A DNA stretch of 7,914 nt. Origin: DASYDU01 sp031403315. Lineage in GTDB: Bacteria > Planctomycetota > Planctomycetia > Pirellulales > Lacipirellulaceae. Position numbers and translations under genes: made by a program. The stretch spans positions 1 through 7,914 of the forward strand of contig JANNTD010000065.1 of the NCBI GenBank assembly GCA_031403315.1, written 5' to 3'. Shown here in pieces: positions 1-5,118 of this stretch. Below the pieces are notes generated by a model. It had not been told where the DNA came from. It worked only from the letters and a program-made list of their open reading frames with translations, and did no database searches. Within the stretch, counting starts at the first letter, position 1. The number at the start of each line of letters is the position of its first letter.

Positions 1-1
1 A

Positions 2-796
2 CCACGCTACAGCGGTTCGCCCGGCATGCTGAAACAGCAAGAGATCTTGGTCGAGCATTTCAAGAAGTTAGGCGGCCAGGTGAGCTTGCAGGAATTCCGC
101 GCCAAGAACCCGCTCGGCGGCACGGTGCCGATGGCGAACATGATCGTCCAGTGGCACCCCGAGCGAAAGGACCGCATTCTACTCGCGGCGCATTACGACA
201 CGCGGCCGCTGCCAGATCGCGACCCCAACCCGATCGCTCGTACGCAAGGCACATTTGTCGGTGCGAGCGACGGGGCCAGCGGCACGGCGGCCCTGATGGA
301 GCTGGCGCATCTGATGCCTGGGCTCGACTCGAAATACGGCATCGACTTCGTGCTGTTCGACGGTGAAGAGCTGGTGTACGAGGAGGGGCGCGACGCGTAT
401 TGTCTCGGCTCGACTTGGTTCGCACGGCAATATGCCGCGAAGCCGCCCGTGCACAAGTATGTTTGGGGCGTGCTGCTGGACATGATCGGCGATTCGGATT
501 TGACAGTCTACTACGAGCAGCACAGCTATACCTGGCGGAACACGCGCCCGATGGTGGTCGAGATCTGGAACATCGCCAAGCGGCTGGGCGTCGACGAATT
601 CATCCCGCGCGTCGGCTACGAGGTCACCGACGACCACGTCCCGCTGCGGAACATCGCCAAAATCCCGACCTGCGACATCATCGATTTCGACTATCCCGCC
701 TGGCACACCGAGGCCGACACGCCACGACGCTGTTCGGGCACATCGCTGGCCAAGGTGGGGTGGGTCGTCTTGGAATGGCTGAAGACGGTACAATGA
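2..796 (+). CDS. M28-family zinc metallopeptidase / glutaminyl-cyclase-like protein (5' truncated by window)
   Basis: The reading frame is open to the window edge. The codons before the ATG at 26 read PRYSGSPG, which matches the conserved 'GPR..GSPG' entry of M28 and glutaminyl-cyclase proteins, so the true start lies upstream. Numbering from the Met at 26, the metal and active-site residues are in order: H56 (AHYDT), D82 (GASDG), E114/E115 (DGEE), D152 (LLDMIG), D203/H204 (DDHVP) and H227 (WHTEADT). The block from DDHVP to WHTEADT aligns well with that of animal-type glutaminyl cyclases, where a DDHIP...WHT pattern holds a catalytic Asp and a zinc ligand. The family either cyclises N-terminal Gln to pyroglutamate on secreted proteins or acts as an aminopeptidase. 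Both ligand sets are present here, so the activity cannot be settled from sequence. The signal peptide, if any, is outside the window. Two membrane-protein genes follow on the same strand after 46 bases and may share its transcript. Confidence 0.88.
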   Translation, partial: PRYSGSPGMLKQQEILVEHFKKLGGQVSLQEFRAKNPLGGTVPMANMIVQWHPERKDRILLAAHYDTRPLPDRDPNPIARTQGTFVGASDGASGTAALMELAHLMPGLDSKYGIDFVLFDGEELVYEEGRDAYCLGSTWFARQYAAKPPVHKYVWGVLLDMIGDSDLTVYYEQHSYTWRNTRPMVVEIWNIAKRLGVDEFIPRVGYEVTDDHVPLRNIAKIPTCDIIDFDYPAWHTEADTPRRCSGTSLAKVGWVVLEWLKTVQ

Positions 797-803
797 GGGG
801 ACA

Positions 804-817
804 GGGGTCGGGGGTCG
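804..817. repeat. Tandem GGGGTCG repeat just after the M28 gene
   Basis: Two exact tandem copies of GGGGTCG lie at 804-817, preceded by another GGGG at 797-800 that directly follows the TGA stop at 794-796. It looks like a short piece of a G-rich low-complexity repeat. Only three runs of four or more G are present, so a complete four-tract G-quadruplex is not supported. Confidence 0.5.
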
Positions 818-842
818 AGAGCCAGAATTTCTTCAAGTTGCC

Positions 843-1250
843 ATGATTGCAGTGATCATCATTTCGCTGTTGTTATTGGGCATTTCGGGCCTGCTGATCG
901 ATTCGCATCGGCGGACGTGGCGGGAGGCCCGTGATTCGGCCACGCTGCCGGAGCGGGACAAGCGATTTGCCGGCTCGATGTTTCGCCGACGCTTGTTGGC
1001 GAGCGGCACGATTGGTGCCATTGGGGCGGGAATTGCCGTGTGGCCGCTGGTGCCGCGCCAGCCGCTGGCGATGGCCGCGTATTTGGCGATGTTGCTGGCG
1101 GCCTGCACCTGGATCATGCTGCTTGCGCTGTTGGACTTCTGGGCGACGCGGCAATACTATCGGCGGCTGCGGAGCGAGCATCGGGACAAGCAGGTTCATC
1201 TGGCGGTTGAAATGACAACGATGAGTGAGTCGGCGGAAGCCGAAGGGTGA
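843..1250 (+). CDS. Small membrane protein with three predicted helices, function unknown
   Basis: The 135-residue product is not from a family I recognise. It has a hydrophobic N-terminal segment at about residues 2-19, then an Arg-rich soluble stretch (about 22-50), and two more hydrophobic segments at about 51-69 and 76-98. A basic, polar tail follows (YYRRLRSEHRDKQ) and ends in an acidic Ser/Glu/Ala stretch. The first helix could be a membrane anchor or an uncleaved signal. No enzymatic motif is visible. The ATG at 843 has no clear Shine-Dalgarno sequence, so translation may depend on coupling to the upstream gene. Its TGA stop overlaps or lies next to the start of the following membrane-protein gene, which suggests the two products work together, perhaps as a small membrane complex. 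That functional link is an inference from spacing only. Confidence 0.82.
   Translation: MIAVIIISLLLLGISGLLIDSHRRTWREARDSATLPERDKRFAGSMFRRRLLASGTIGAIGAGIAVWPLVPRQPLAMAAYLAMLLAACTWIMLLALLDFWATRQYYRRLRSEHRDKQVHLAVEMTTMSESAEAEG
1242..1247 (+). promoter_or_regulatory. Ribosome binding site favouring ATG at 1256
   Basis: GAAGGG at 1242-1247 stands 8 bases before the ATG at 1256, a normal Shine-Dalgarno distance. The alternative GTG start at 1247 is part of this same motif and would have no separate binding site. This is why the ATG was preferred for the downstream gene. Confidence 0.5.
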
Positions 1251-1255
1251 CCTTC

Positions 1256-1912
1256 ATGCTCGTCGATCCGTTTCGGCTGACGATCGCACTGGTGCCTTTG
1301 GCGGCCTATTTGCTGTTGCTGGCGCTGGTGAATCTGCGGCGCCGGCCGTTTCTCACCAGCGGCGGCAGCGATTTGGCGGCGCTCGGCGTCGCGCTCTCGG
1401 GCTTGGCGTTTGTCGGTCCGCTCGACTTGTTTCGTCCCGAGGCCGCCACGACGGAGTTCGGCAATTATATTTGGCCGATCATGCTCGCCTTCTACTGGCT
1501 GTGGGTGCTGCTGGCGGTGCTCGTCGCGCGGCCGCGGCTCGTCGTTTACAACGTCAGCGCGGAAGAATTGCATCCGGTGTTGGCCGAAGCGGCGTCGCGA
1601 CTCGATCCGGACTCGCGTTGGGCGGGAAGCAGCCTGGCGCTACCCAATCTCGGCGTGCAGCTGCATCTGGAATCGTTCGACTTGATGCGGAATGTGTCGC
1701 TCGCTTCGAGTGGCAGCCGACAGAATCTCGATGGTTGGCGCGAGCTGGCGCGCGAGTTGGCCACGGCGCTGCGACCGGTCCGCGTGAAGCCGAATCCACG
1801 CGGGGTCGGTTTCCTGCTCGTGGCGCTGCTGTTGATGGCGGGGAGCCTCACGAGCCTGGTGAATCATCCGAAAGAGCTCGCGTACGCGGTCGAAGAAGTG
1901 CTCTCGTTTTAG
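1256..1912 (+). CDS. Membrane protein with four predicted helices and a soluble middle domain, function unknown
   Basis: The product is 218 residues if read from the ATG at 1256, or 221 from an in-frame GTG at 1247 that overlaps the previous stop in a GTGA arrangement. I do not recognise the family. Numbered from the GTG, hydrophobic segments lie at about 11-31, 42-62, 74-95 and 186-205. Between the third and fourth lies a soluble region (about 98-185) containing VVYNVSAEELHPVLAEAA and a Leu-rich amphipathic stretch, which looks like a small folded alpha/beta domain on one face of the membrane. No catalytic or metal-binding motif stands out. The tight junction with the upstream small membrane protein implies translational coupling. 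The gene converges on the ASCH-domain gene with only 24 bases between them, and no strong intrinsic terminator is visible in that gap. Confidence 0.83.
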   Translation: MLVDPFRLTIALVPLAAYLLLLALVNLRRRPFLTSGGSDLAALGVALSGLAFVGPLDLFRPEAATTEFGNYIWPIMLAFYWLWVLLAVLVARPRLVVYNVSAEELHPVLAEAASRLDPDSRWAGSSLALPNLGVQLHLESFDLMRNVSLASSGSRQNLDGWRELARELATALRPVRVKPNPRGVGFLLVALLLMAGSLTSLVNHPKELAYAVEEVLSF

Positions 1913-1936
1913 CGCCCTCAATTTCGGCGCGCAGTC

Positions 1937-2239
1937 TCACTCCGAAACGCGGTGGAACACCACGCGATAGGCTTGGTGGCCGCTCTCGAGTTGTTCGCCG
2001 TAGATCGTGCGGAGCTCGTTCTGAAGCGCGGCGGCCGTCGGGAAGCCGTCTGGAATCGCGTCCGCGTCGGTGAGCGTGTTGACGTCGACCTGTTCCACCA
2101 CGGTGATCTTGACCGGTCCGACGCCCGGAATGTAGCTCCGCTGCCCGGAGCGCATCATCCGGTGCTTCCACAGGCGGATGGTCTGCGTCTTGGTGCCGCT
2201 GCGGATGTCGTCGAGGAATTTTCGCTTGAAGAACAGCAT
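1937..2239 (-). CDS. ASCH-domain protein, YqfB-like
   Basis: This 100-residue protein starts at the ATG whose first base is 2239 on the complement (MLFFKRKFLDDI). The frame stays open further upstream, but that extension is Cys/Arg-rich and does not fit the family, so the short form was chosen. The N-terminal GTKTQTIRLW (residues 15-24) is the ASCH signature. The middle VDVNTLTDADAIPDGF matches the family's 'lt..dA...GF' strand-turn, and the protein ends in VVFHRV, a typical last strand. Compared from memory with E. coli YqfB, an N4-acetylcytidine amidohydrolase of nearly the same length, the catalytic Lys and Thr correspond to K17 and T20, and the catalytic Glu position to D64. ASCH domains have a PUA-like fold and are thought to bind RNA or modified nucleosides. 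The substrate here is unknown. It is transcribed away from the tRNA-Gly gene; the Shine-Dalgarno sequence is weak. Confidence 0.8.
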   Translation of the reverse strand: MLFFKRKFLDDIRSGTKTQTIRLWKHRMMRSGQRSYIPGVGPVKITVVEQVDVNTLTDADAIPDGFPTAAALQNELRTIYGEQLESGHQAYRVVFHRVSE

Positions 2240-2385
2240 GAGGTTCTCACAATCGTGCCGAACAACATTGCCGAACAGGAGCGCCGAGGGGTGCCGGAGC
2301 AGGTGTCCTAGGCAGGCCCCATTTTGCGCGAGCGGACCGGCCGCTCCAAGGAGTATTCCGTCGAGTGAACAGCAGCCAATTGCCC

Positions 2386-2413
2386 TTGCAAGCGAGCACG
2401 CGCGACATATAAT
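2386..2413 (+). promoter_or_regulatory. Sigma70-type promoter for tRNA-Gly (and possibly tig)
   Basis: TTGCAA at 2386-2391 and a perfect TATAAT at 2408-2413 are separated by 16 bases. Transcription would start near 2420, about 80 bases before the mature tRNA. This is the best promoter in the window and lies in the otherwise gene-free stretch 2240-2498. That stretch also holds a 9-bp inverted repeat (CCCATTTTG at 2318-2326, CAAAATGGG at 2445-2453) enclosing the promoter, and a 6-bp hairpin at 2330-2346. I see nothing else in it. Confidence 0.62.
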
Positions 2414-2498
2414 CCGGAATGCCGCGGAAAGGCCGCCGGACCGCCAAAATGGGAGGGTCTGGGTGGCAGGTCGGACTGCTGGCACTGGCGATTTTTTC

Positions 2499-2571
2499 GC
2501 GGGTGTAGCTCAGTTGGTAGAGCACGACGTTGCCAACGTCGTTGTCGTCGGTTCGAATCCGATCACCCGCT
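2499..2571 (+). tRNA. tRNA-Gly (anticodon GCC)
   Basis: The cloverleaf folds fully. The acceptor stem is GCGGGTG (2499-2505) with CACCCGC (2564-2570). The D-arm is GCTC/GAGC with the loop AGTTGGTA. The anticodon stem CGACG/CGTCG closes loop TTGCCAA, with anticodon GCC at 2532-2534. The variable loop is TTGTC, and the T-arm GTCGG/CCGAT closes loop TTCGAAT. The discriminator base is T2571. The genomic sequence continues TCT..., so the 3' CCA is not encoded and must be added after transcription. The anticodon reads GGC and GGT, fitting the heavy use of GGC glycine codons in the neighbouring genes. It lies 138 bases before tig on the same strand. Confidence 0.97.
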
Positions 2572-2577
2572 CTTCGA

Positions 2578-2633
2578 ACGTTAGGCTTTGCGAGCCTGAC
2601 GCGATAAAGAGACAGGCTCGCAAAGCCTAACGT
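2578..2633. repeat. Perfect 21-bp inverted repeat after the tRNA
   Basis: The arms at 2578-2598 and 2613-2633 are perfect reverse complements over 21 bases, around a 14-base loop (2599-2612). The left arm begins ACGTTAGGCTTTGCG and the right arm ends AAAGCCTAACGT. The structure begins six bases after the tRNA end. No T-tract follows, so it is not a standard intrinsic terminator. Its perfection suggests a recently placed or actively maintained dispersed palindrome, though copies elsewhere cannot be checked here. Confidence 0.85.
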
Positions 2634-2651
2634 ACTTGGATACAGTCCTAG

Positions 2652-2697
2652 GGCCCGCACTTTTGGCAACAAGAGGGCGCGGGCCGATTTGTTTTTT
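2652..2697 (+). terminator. Terminator-like hairpin or attenuator in the tig leader
   Basis: GGCCCGC (2652-2658) pairs with GCGGGCC (2679-2685). Above a small internal loop, CTTTTG (2660-2665) pairs with CAAGAG (2670-2675) and is capped by GCAA, a GNRA tetraloop. GATTTG and six T residues (2692-2697) follow. The T-tract ends directly at the tig Shine-Dalgarno GGGAG. The element could end the tRNA transcript or act as an attenuator for tig. The T-run starts six bases after the stem, which is slightly far for a classical terminator. Confidence 0.55.
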
Positions 2698-2702
2698 GGG
2701 AG
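2698..2702 (+). promoter_or_regulatory. tig ribosome binding site
   Basis: GGGAG lies 7 bases before the ATG at 2710. It decides against an in-frame TTG at 2689, which would sit inside the hairpin's T-rich tail with no binding site before it. Confidence 0.7.
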
Positions 2703-2709
2703 CGTAAGC

Positions 2710-4227
2710 ATGTCCGCGAAACGGGCGAAGGGCGAAGAAATCGACGACGAAGTCCGCGAGGACGAAGCGACAGGCGTGGCCGTAGAAACAGCCGAGGGCG
2801 AGGGCGACGAAGCGGCACCGCTCGACCTCAAGGTCGACATCAAGAGCCCCAGCGCCTGCGAGCGCCGCGTGACGGTCACCATCCCGCGCGACGACATCAA
2901 TCGCTACTACGACAACGCCTACGGCGAGCTGATGCCGACGTCCGCTGTGCCGGGCTTCCGCGTCGGCCGCGCGCCGCGGAAGATCGTCGAGCACCGCTAC
3001 AAGGAACAGGTCACGGATCAGGTCAAGAGCTCGCTGTTGATGGACAGCCTCGGCCAGATCAGCGAAGACAAGACATTCACGGCGATCAGCGAGCCGAACT
3101 TCGACCTCGACGCGGTCGAGGTGCCGGACGACGGCCCGATGACGTTCGAGTTCACGATCGAAGTCCGGCCCGAGTTCGACATGCCCGAGTGGAAGGGGTT
3201 GAAGCTCAAGCGGCTGGTGCGCGAGTTCACCGAGAATGACGTTGCGGAGCAACTCGAACAGATGCTCGCCCGCTACGGTCAGCTCGCGCCGTTCGATGGC
3301 GTTGCCTCGGCCGGCGACTACGTCACGGTGAACATCACGTCGACCGCCGACGGCAAGCAAGTCGCCCACGAGGCGGAGACGGTCGTCCGCATCCGCCCGA
3401 CGTTGAGCTTCACCGACGGCCAGATCGAAGGCTTTGACAAGTCGATGAAGGACGTGAAGGCCGGCGACAAGCGCACGGCCGAATTGAAGCTGACGCAAGA
3501 CGCTCCGAATGTTGAACTCCGCGGCAAAAAGGTCGAAGTCGAGTTTGAAGTGCTCGAAGTGAAGCAACTCAAATTGCCGGAGCTGACGCCGGAATTCCTG
3601 CAGGAAATCGGCGGCTTCACGACCGAAGACGAGCTCCGCGACGCGATTCGCAAGAACCTCGAACGGCAACTCGAGTACCAGCAGCAGCGCGATGCCCGCG
3701 GTCAGATCACGGCACTTTTGACCAAGAGCGCCGATTGGCAATTGCCGCAGGGCCTGTTGGAGCGGCAAAGTGCCCGCGAGCAGGAACGCGCCGTGATGGA
3801 ACTGCGGCGGAGCGGGTTCAGTGAGGCCGACATTCGTGCCCGCGAGAATTTGCTCAAGCAAAATAGCAAGGCCTCGACTGCGACGGCTCTCAAGGAGCAC
3901 TTCATCCTCGAGCGAATCGCCGAGGAGGAGAGCATCGACGTGGCCGAGGGCGACTACGAGAAGGAGATTTTCCTGATCGCCATGCAGAGTGGCGAGTCGC
4001 CCCGGCGGGTGCGAGCCCAGCTCGAGAAGCGTGGCTTGATGGACGTGCTGCGGAACCAGATCATCGAACGCAAGGTGCTCGAAGCGGTGCAAAAAGAAGC
4101 CAAGTTCAAGGACGAAAAGTACGAACCGCAAAAGAGCGACACGGAAGCCATCTCGATGGCAGCCGGCGGCGGCAGCGGCTCGGCCATCCCGAGCGTCACC
4201 GAAGCGAAAGCCGAAGTAGAAGAATAG
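2710..4227 (+). CDS. tig: Trigger factor, ribosome-associated chaperone
   Basis: The 505-residue product binds the ribosome at the peptide exit and shields nascent chains in the cytoplasm. The ribosome-binding domain (about 40-158) carries the signature GFRVGRAPRK at 82-91, with the basic tip expected to contact the large subunit. A FKBP-like prolyl isomerase domain follows (about 160-285), with GDYVTVNI, IEGFDKSMKDVKAGD and LRGKKVEVEFEVLEVK. The C-terminal helical chaperone domain spans about 290-470. The usual isomerase motif before the last strands is replaced by LTQDAPNVELRGKK, so isomerase activity is uncertain. Typical trigger factors are about 430-450 residues. The extra length is an acidic N-terminal extension of about 38 residues (GEEIDDEVREDEATG...) and a Gly/Ser/Glu tail. 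It starts the tig-clpP-clpP set; the protease genes follow at 158 and then 94 bases. Confidence 0.95.
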   Translation: MSAKRAKGEEIDDEVREDEATGVAVETAEGEGDEAAPLDLKVDIKSPSACERRVTVTIPRDDINRYYDNAYGELMPTSAVPGFRVGRAPRKIVEHRYKEQVTDQVKSSLLMDSLGQISEDKTFTAISEPNFDLDAVEVPDDGPMTFEFTIEVRPEFDMPEWKGLKLKRLVREFTENDVAEQLEQMLARYGQLAPFDGVASAGDYVTVNITSTADGKQVAHEAETVVRIRPTLSFTDGQIEGFDKSMKDVKAGDKRTAELKLTQDAPNVELRGKKVEVEFEVLEVKQLKLPELTPEFLQEIGGFTTEDELRDAIRKNLERQLEYQQQRDARGQITALLTKSADWQLPQGLLERQSAREQERAVMELRRSGFSEADIRARENLLKQNSKASTATALKEHFILERIAEEESIDVAEGDYEKEIFLIAMQSGESPRRVRAQLEKRGLMDVLRNQIIERKVLEAVQKEAKFKDEKYEPQKSDTEAISMAAGGGSGSAIPSVTEAKAEVEE

Positions 4228-4312
4228 ACAAGGAGACTTGGAGACTCGGAGACAAGGAGAGTCGCAAATGCAGCGCGTCTCCTTGTCTCCCCATCTCCTT
4301 GTCTCCTTGTCT
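4226..4312. repeat. Long hairpin with arms made of 8-bp tandem units, after tig
   Basis: The arms are 4226-4260 and 4278-4312, 35 bases each, with 30 of 35 positions complementary around a 17-base loop. The left arm is four 8-base units, ACAAGGAG, ACTTGGAG, ACTCGGAG and ACAAGGAG (4228-4259). The right arm is the inverted counterpart, built on CTCCTTGT. The left arm includes the last two bases of the tig TAG stop. The only T-rich parts are inside the arms, so it is not a canonical terminator. Confidence 0.85.
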
Positions 4313-4319
4313 GGTACGA

Positions 4320-4340
4320 CTTGGTCGGACGTTGACCAAG
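4320..4340. repeat. Small perfect hairpin upstream of clpP copy 1
   Basis: CTTGGTC (4320-4326) pairs perfectly with GACCAAG (4334-4340) around a 7-base loop, 45 bases before the first clpP start. It lies eight bases after the long tig-end hairpin and could be a protein-binding dyad or an mRNA leader stem. No function can be assigned. Confidence 0.5.
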
Positions 4341-4385
4341 CGATTGGGCTGAGCCCGAGGGCCAGCTATCCCGAAAGGATCCCCC

Positions 4386-5024
4386 ATGAGCGATTTCCCC
4401 GCGGCTGACCGAATCTATACTCCCGAGCGACTCTCGGCCCAATCGATGCGCGACTACCAACGTCAGCGGCAGATGACGCTCGGCGACCTGCTGCTCGAGA
4501 ACCGCGTGATCTTTCTGCAGGGCGAAATCTACGACGGCAATGCCAACGAGCTGGTGATGAAATTGCTCTACCTGCAGAGCGAGAATCGCCGCAAGGACAT
4601 CCATTTTTACATCAATTCGCCGGGCGGCAGCGTCACGGCGACGCTCGCCATCTACGACACGATGCAGATGATCTCCTGCCCGGTGTCGACGTACTGCGTC
4701 GGCCTGGCGGCGAGCGGCGGAGCGGTGCTCTTGGCCGGCGGCGAAAAGGGGAAGCGATTCGCCCTCTCACACGCCAAGGTGATGATCCACCAGCCCCACG
4801 GCGGCGTCGGCGGCCAGGTCTCCGACATCGAGATACAAGCCAACGAAATCATTCGCACACGGTTGGCACTCAACGAAATTCTCGCCTCGCACACCGGCAA
4901 GAGCGTCGCGGAGATCGCCAAGGCCACCGACCGCGATTATTACATGACTGCAGAGGAATCCAAGACTTTTGGCATCGTCGACGACATCCTCACCAAGCAG
5001 ACCTTTGACAAAGAAGACGAATGA
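4386..5024 (+). CDS. clpP: ClpP protease proteolytic subunit, copy 1 (divergent N-terminus)
   Basis: This is the 212-residue serine peptidase subunit of the ATP-dependent Clp protease, which forms a barrel of heptameric rings fed by a ClpX or ClpA/C unfoldase. The triad is S110 (GLAASGG), H135 (MIHQPHGG) and D184 (TDRDYY). The spacings of 25 and 49 residues are those of E. coli ClpP. FYINSPGGSVT at 74-84 forms the oxyanion/substrate strand. The N-terminus differs from classical ClpP: about 30 residues (MSDFPAADRIYTPERLSAQS...) replace the usual 'M..IP.VIE...', and TLGDLLLENR replaces DIYSRLLKDR. The catalytic Ser is followed by Gly-Gly instead of Met-Gly. AAAGGA at 4374-4379, six bases before the ATG, supports this start over Met21 or Met30. 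Copy 2 lies 94 bases downstream, so mixed ClpP1P2 barrels are plausible but inferred. Confidence 0.94.
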   Translation: MSDFPAADRIYTPERLSAQSMRDYQRQRQMTLGDLLLENRVIFLQGEIYDGNANELVMKLLYLQSENRRKDIHFYINSPGGSVTATLAIYDTMQMISCPVSTYCVGLAASGGAVLLAGGEKGKRFALSHAKVMIHQPHGGVGGQVSDIEIQANEIIRTRLALNEILASHTGKSVAEIAKATDRDYYMTAEESKTFGIVDDILTKQTFDKEDE

Positions 5025-5026
5025 CG

Positions 5027-5083
5027 AATGACGAAGCTCGAATGAAGAATGCCTTCTCATTCGTCCTTCGTCATTAGGCATTC
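5027..5083. repeat. Overlapping, mutually exclusive hairpins between the clpP copies
   Basis: Hairpin A pairs 5027-5045 with 5057-5075, 17 of 19 positions, around an 11-base loop. Hairpin B pairs GAATGCCT (5047-5054) with AGGCATTC (5076-5083) perfectly. The strands of B fall in the loop of A and beyond its 3' arm, so the two interlock: either they alternate or they form a pseudoknot. The sequence is rich in GAATGACGAA-like units, which begin inside the clpP copy 1 stop region. Copies of this style of repeat would be expected elsewhere in the genome. Confidence 0.7.
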
Positions 5084-5118
5084 ATCATTCCACCACCCTC
5101 CGTAAGGCAGAGCCCACC

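Noticed and set aside
797..817. G-quadruplex after the M28 gene
   Set aside because: Only three runs of four or more G are present, so a full intramolecular four-tract structure is not supported.
1912..1930. Bidirectional terminator between the convergent genes (GCGCC/GGCGC stem)
   Set aside because: The stem is only five base pairs with a 9-base loop and no T-tract on either strand.
1225..2073. Plus-strand open frame of 282 codons overlapping the second membrane protein
   Set aside because: The product is Arg/Gly/Ser-rich and out of frame with the recognisable hydrophobic protein at 1256-1912; it also crosses the ASCH gene on the other strand.
2240..2485. N-terminal extension of the ASCH protein up to 2485 on the complement
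   Set aside because: The added sequence is Cys/Arg-rich with no family similarity, and ASCH/YqfB proteins of about 100 residues begin close to the MLFFKRKF position.
2178..2630. Plus-strand open frame across the promoter, tRNA and palindrome
   Set aside because: It overlaps a well-formed tRNA gene and has no protein-like features.
2499..2633. tRNA-associated integration site
   Set aside because: No duplicated tRNA 3' end, integrase or element boundary is visible; only a palindrome lies beside the tRNA.
2581..4131. Very long open frame on the minus strand opposite tig (516 codons)
   Set aside because: It is an antisense shadow of a GC-rich gene: Leu/Arg/His-rich, with no family motif, and it runs through the palindrome after the tRNA. 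The plus-strand frame encodes a clear trigger factor.
4228..4312. CRISPR-like array
   Set aside because: The repeats are 8-base tandem units without spacers and are arranged as an inverted pair, not direct repeats with unique spacers.
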